This document shows, in pieces, positions 61,044-64,000 of a DNA stretch of 64,000 bases. The stretch is from Halogeometricum pallidum JCM 14848 (GTDB lineage: Archaea > Halobacteriota > Halobacteria > Halobacteriales > Haloferacaceae), in contig NZ_AOIV01000011.1 in NCBI RefSeq assembly GCF_000337095.1, positions 15,594 through 79,593 of the forward strand. The letters run 5' to 3'. Both the position numbers and the translations under genes were made by a program. The notes beneath the pieces were generated by a model. The model worked only from the letters and a program-made list of their open reading frames with translations, had not been told where the DNA came from and did no database searches. Within the stretch, counting starts at the first letter, position 1; each line of letters starts with the position of its first letter.

Positions 61044-63068
61044 CTACACTCCCTCGACGACGTCAATCTCGTGTGACGGTGCGCCGACGACGGCGAGATC
61101 GTGGGCTCCGATGGTCGTCTCACCGAGCACCAAAGTTCCGTTACCGGGGTCGATTTCGATGGGATCCGGTTTGAAGTTCATAACCCAGGTGTAGCCGTCA
61201 CGTTCGGTGATCCGAACGAACTCGGGGAGGCGTTCGCCGAACGGAACGTCGGCCCGTTCGAGGAGAGACGTCGTGATCGCATCGGCGAGTTCCGCTTCCG
61301 GCCAGACGCCGGCGTACGTGACGTGTCCGTTCCCGCAGTCGTTTCTGACGATAGCCGGTTCGCGTTCTGCGACACCCGTTTCGTGCCGACCGACGACGGT
61401 CGCGTCGTCGGCGGTGAGCCACTCTCCCCACGTTCTGTACTCGTAGCTCTCGCCGTCGTAACTGACTCGCGTCTCCAAGCCGGGTGCCAGACTCTCGTGT
61501 TGCTCGACGCGAGCACCCAGCGGTTCCGCCAACGGACCGGGGGCGAGTTCGTCTCTCAGTTTGTGATACTCGTCTTTCATCGCGGTCCGAATCGTCAAAA
61601 GCAGTTCACCCCCGTCGGAAACGTACTCGGTCAAGCGCTCTGCGAGTCCCCGATCGAGGAGGTGCAGCGACGGTGCGACGACCGCGGCGTAGTCGCTCAA
61701 CTTCCCGCTCGTGGACACGAGATCCACAGTCACGCCCCGGGAACGAAGCGCCCGATAGTACGTCCGAAGGTGCGCGAAGTAGTCGAACTCCGGCGTATGA
61801 GGTTCGGTTTCGAGCGCCCAGAGACTCTCGTAGTCGACGAGCATCGCCACGTCCCCGGACGGGGCACCGAGATCGGGCAGTTTCTCGAAGTCCCGGGCGG
61901 TGTCCGTCGCCTCCGGGAGGCCCCGGTCTGGTGACCCGTCGTAGTTATTCAACCCGCCCCAGTACTGCTCCTGTCCGAAGCGGCACCGTCGCCAGCGGAA
62001 ATACGAGACGACGTCGCAACCGTGCGCGACCGCTTGGTGGGACCACAATCGCACCATCCCGTCGGCGGGTTCCGCCGAATACGGAAACGCCCGGATGTCT
62101 CCGGACTGGCTCTCCATCACCCAGAACGGCCCCTCGCTCACACCGCGATAGAGCGCGTGATTCATACCGACCATATCGGGGTCTCCGACCCGCTGGTAGT
62201 CGGACCCGGCATCCGACGCAGGGTCCGGCGTATCCGACGTTCGCTGGCTAAAGAGCGTGGGATAGCAGTCCCAGCTCGCGAAGTCCAAATCCTCGCTCAC
62301 CGAGAAGGCGTCGATATCCGAGAAGTCGGACATGAAATTGTGGGTGATGAACCAATCGGGGTTCGCCTCACGTAGAATCTCCGTCTGAAGTCGGTTGTAT
62401 TCGACGACGCTATCGGACGCGAACCGATCGTAATCTAACAGGCGCGACGGGTGGTGTTGGTCTTGTGCTGGCGTCGGCCCCGGAACGTCAATCTCGGCGA
62501 AGGAGCTGTACTCCTGGCTCCAGAACGCGTTTCCCCACGCCTCGTTGAGAGTCTCTATCGAGCCGTACTTCTCCCGGAGCCACGTTCGGAATGCCGAAGC
62601 GCAGTCGTCACAGTAGCAACGCGTCGTATCGTGACAGCCAAATTCGTTGTCGGTCTGCCATCCGGCGACGGATTCGTTCTCGGCGAAGTTGCCCACCATC
62701 TCCGCTATGATTCGCCGACTTTCCCGCCGGTACTCCGGCGAATTAAAGCAGTAGTGCCGGCGGCTTCCGAACTCGCGGGGCGTGCCGTCCCGCTCTTCTT
62801 GGCGGATACCAGGGTACTCGTCGACGAGCCATTTCGGCGGCGTCGCCGTGGGCGTACAGAGCACCGCCTGCATCCCGTGGTCGCCGACGAGATCGACGGC
62901 CTCTTTCAGCCACTCGAACTCGTAGGTCCCGGGTTCGGGTTCCATCCGGTTCCAGGAGAACTCGGCCATGCGGACGTACTCGATTCCCGCCTCTGCCATC
63001 CTCTCGATGTCGGTTTCCCACCGCTGACGGTCCCAGTGTTCGGGAAAGTAGCAGACTCCGGTATTCAT
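61044..63068 (-). CDS. bgaH: GH42 beta-galactosidase
   Basis: 674 residues from ATG 63068 (MNTGVCYFPEHWDRQRWETD), the normal N-terminus; 13 extra upstream codons do not belong. The TIM barrel has acid/base Glu in VAGWQTDNEFGCHDTTRCYC (about 143) and nucleophile Glu in FWVMESQSGDI (about 309). A GH42 zinc cluster is formed by CHDTTRCYCDDC. A trimerisation and C-terminal beta domain follow (VSDGGELLLTIRTAMKDEYH). It hydrolyses beta-1,4-galactosides. Upstream on the same strand (gap 129) is a GH3 gene, suggesting a glycoside catabolic operon. Confidence 0.9.
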   Translation of the reverse strand: MNTGVCYFPEHWDRQRWETDIERMAEAGIEYVRMAEFSWNRMEPEPGTYEFEWLKEAVDLVGDHGMQAVLCTPTATPPKWLVDEYPGIRQEERDGTPREFGSRRHYCFNSPEYRRESRRIIAEMVGNFAENESVAGWQTDNEFGCHDTTRCYCDDCASAFRTWLREKYGSIETLNEAWGNAFWSQEYSSFAEIDVPGPTPAQDQHHPSRLLDYDRFASDSVVEYNRLQTEILREANPDWFITHNFMSDFSDIDAFSVSEDLDFASWDCYPTLFSQRTSDTPDPASDAGSDYQRVGDPDMVGMNHALYRGVSEGPFWVMESQSGDIRAFPYSAEPADGMVRLWSHQAVAHGCDVVSYFRWRRCRFGQEQYWGGLNNYDGSPDRGLPEATDTARDFEKLPDLGAPSGDVAMLVDYESLWALETEPHTPEFDYFAHLRTYYRALRSRGVTVDLVSTSGKLSDYAAVVAPSLHLLDRGLAERLTEYVSDGGELLLTIRTAMKDEYHKLRDELAPGPLAEPLGARVEQHESLAPGLETRVSYDGESYEYRTWGEWLTADDATVVGRHETGVAEREPAIVRNDCGNGHVTYAGVWPEAELADAITTSLLERADVPFGERLPEFVRITERDGYTWVMNFKPDPIEIDPGNGTLVLGETTIGAHDLAVVGAPSHEIDVVEGV

Positions 63069-63197
63069 CGCTCTCTCGAACGTGAGGGAGGGTAGTAAAT
63101 CCCACACATTTTTTCGAGCGAATCGGCGACTCTCTGTCGAGCTATCGAATCAGCCGTACAGCCGCCGCAGTAGAGAATTTGATGGGGGACCGGACCG

Positions 63198-64000
63198 TTA
63201 CTCCGCGTCGGTGATCCGCGTCTTAGTGAAGTACGTGCGACCGGTGGACGGCACTCGCTTCGTTCCGGTCACCTCGAACGACGCAGTCGTGACGATGTCA
63301 CTCGCTGAGTGCCCGACTCGGAGCTGGTACGGGCCCTCTTCGACGGTGAGGTCGAAGTTCCGGTCGTGGTAGGCGAGTTGCGACGCGTCGATCTCGAAAC
63401 TGACGCGGCGGGCGTCGCCCGCGTCGAGCGATACCCGCTCGAATCCGACGAGTTCTTGGACCGGACGGGCCTGACTCGGATTCTCGGCGCGGACGTACAG
63501 TTGGACGACGTCGTGGCCCGCCCGCTCACCGGCGTTCTCGACGGTAACCGCGGCGGTTATCGTCCCGGCCGGTGGAATCTCGTCGTCGGACAACGCGAGG
63601 TCACCGTACTCGAAGTCGGTGTAACTCAGGCCGTGGCCGAAGGGGTAGAGCGGGTCGCTGTCCACGTAGACGTGGTCTTCGTTCGCGGAGTTGGGTTTTC
63701 GGCTGTAGTGGACCGGAATCTGCCCCACGGTTCGCGGGATGGAGACGGGGAGGTGGCCGCCGGGGTTGTGTTCGCCGAACAGCGTCGCGGCGATGCCTTC
63801 GCCGCCGCGTTCGCCGGGAAGCCACGCCTGCACGACGGCGGGAACCGCCTCCGAAATCGCCTCGATAGAGTGCGGTTTGCCGCTCACGACGACGACGACG
63901 AGCGGTGTTCCCGTCTGGTCGACGCGTTCGACGAGTTCCTGCTGGACGCCGGGGAGGTCGAGGTCGACCACGTCGCACCCCTCTCCGCTGGTGGGAACGG
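63198..64000 (-). CDS. GH3 beta-glucosidase, C-terminal part (cut by window edge)
   Basis: The last 267 residues are in the window; the 5' part lies beyond 64000. The GH3 C-terminal sandwich reads TGTPLVVVVVSGKPHSIEAI, AWLPGERGGEGIAATLFGEH NPGGHLPVSIPRTVGQIPVH and YPFGHGLSYTDFEY, followed by a fibronectin-III-like domain (PPAGTITAAVTVENAGERAG ... GFERVSLDAGDARRVSFEID). The nucleophile Asp domain is outside. Typical beta-glucosidase/beta-xylosidase; co-directional with GH42. Confidence 0.9.
   Translation of the reverse strand, partial: VPTSGEGCDVVDLDLPGVQQELVERVDQTGTPLVVVVVSGKPHSIEAISEAVPAVVQAWLPGERGGEGIAATLFGEHNPGGHLPVSIPRTVGQIPVHYSRKPNSANEDHVYVDSDPLYPFGHGLSYTDFEYGDLALSDDEIPPAGTITAAVTVENAGERAGHDVVQLYVRAENPSQARPVQELVGFERVSLDAGDARRVSFEIDASQLAYHDRNFDLTVEEGPYQLRVGHSASDIVTTASFEVTGTKRVPSTGRTYFTKTRITDAE

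Noticed and set aside
1-64000. CRISPR array, tRNA or rRNA genes, prophage
   Set aside because: No regularly spaced repeats, no cloverleaf-like sequences recognised, and no phage structural genes.

Overview
The window looks like part of a haloarchaeal chromosome or megaplasmid (Haloferax, Halorubrum or Halogeometricum-like). The evidence is high GC with strong G/C third positions, very acidic proteins, TATA-like boxes about 25 bases before start codons (leaderless genes), GTGA/ATGA overlaps inside operons, and many haloarchaea-restricted families: HalOD1, Lrp-TrkA_C fusions, APC-UspA fusions, and DUF7344-, DUF7511- and DUF5789-like proteins. The text is a mosaic of intact operons and debris, with a dozen or so truncated or frameshifted genes.

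Region by region. 1-9.8 kb holds the right end of an IS200/IS605-superfamily element that cuts off a CPBP protease gene, a HemG-like flavodoxin with a membrane partner, an MFS protein and a bactofilin-like membrane protein, and then a cluster of CPBP proteases around an ABC-2 exporter. 10-23 kb is accessory DNA: two zinc-ribbon ArsR-like regulators, a broken Doc toxin, a MntA/HepT pair with a frameshifted toxin, a VapBC pair with an 18-bp palindromic operator, a NosD-like secreted beta-helix protein, a decayed FAD oxidase joined to a decayed DMT transporter, and small plasmid-type genes.

23-41 kb is a cation and stress island. It contains an NhaP/Kef-type antiporter with a TrkA tail, two amino-acid permeases carrying UspA domains, a free UspA, two Lrp regulators with TrkA_C domains, and two complete TrkA-TrkH potassium uptake systems on opposite strands. 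An intact IS1341-type tnpB element and a tnpB-less element of about 380 bp lie inside it. 41-49 kb is again accessory: a 340-bp segmental duplication, an ArdC/ImmA-like metallopeptidase, HxlR with a C-terminally shortened MerA-like oxidoreductase, and an unfamiliar GC-rich operon (45.4-48.8 kb) of two related beta-rich proteins, a beta-sandwich/HhH protein and a small ORF.

49-60 kb continues the stress theme with a CPA2 antiporter, TrmB, HalOD1 and DUF7344 regulators, a DacZ-like diadenylate cyclase, a stomatin-like SPFH protein, an MscS-like membrane protein and a CBS protein with an HPF-like tail. 61-64 kb starts a glycoside-degradation locus (GH42 beta-galactosidase and GH3 beta-glucosidase).

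Three things stand out. First is the 45.4-48.8 kb operon, for which I recognise no described system. Second is a conserved hairpin with loop TGAGNNGTG and covarying stems in front of four accessory genes. Third is a c-di-AMP synthase near an unusually dense set of RCK/TrkA-type potassium transport genes. No tRNA, rRNA or CRISPR array was seen.
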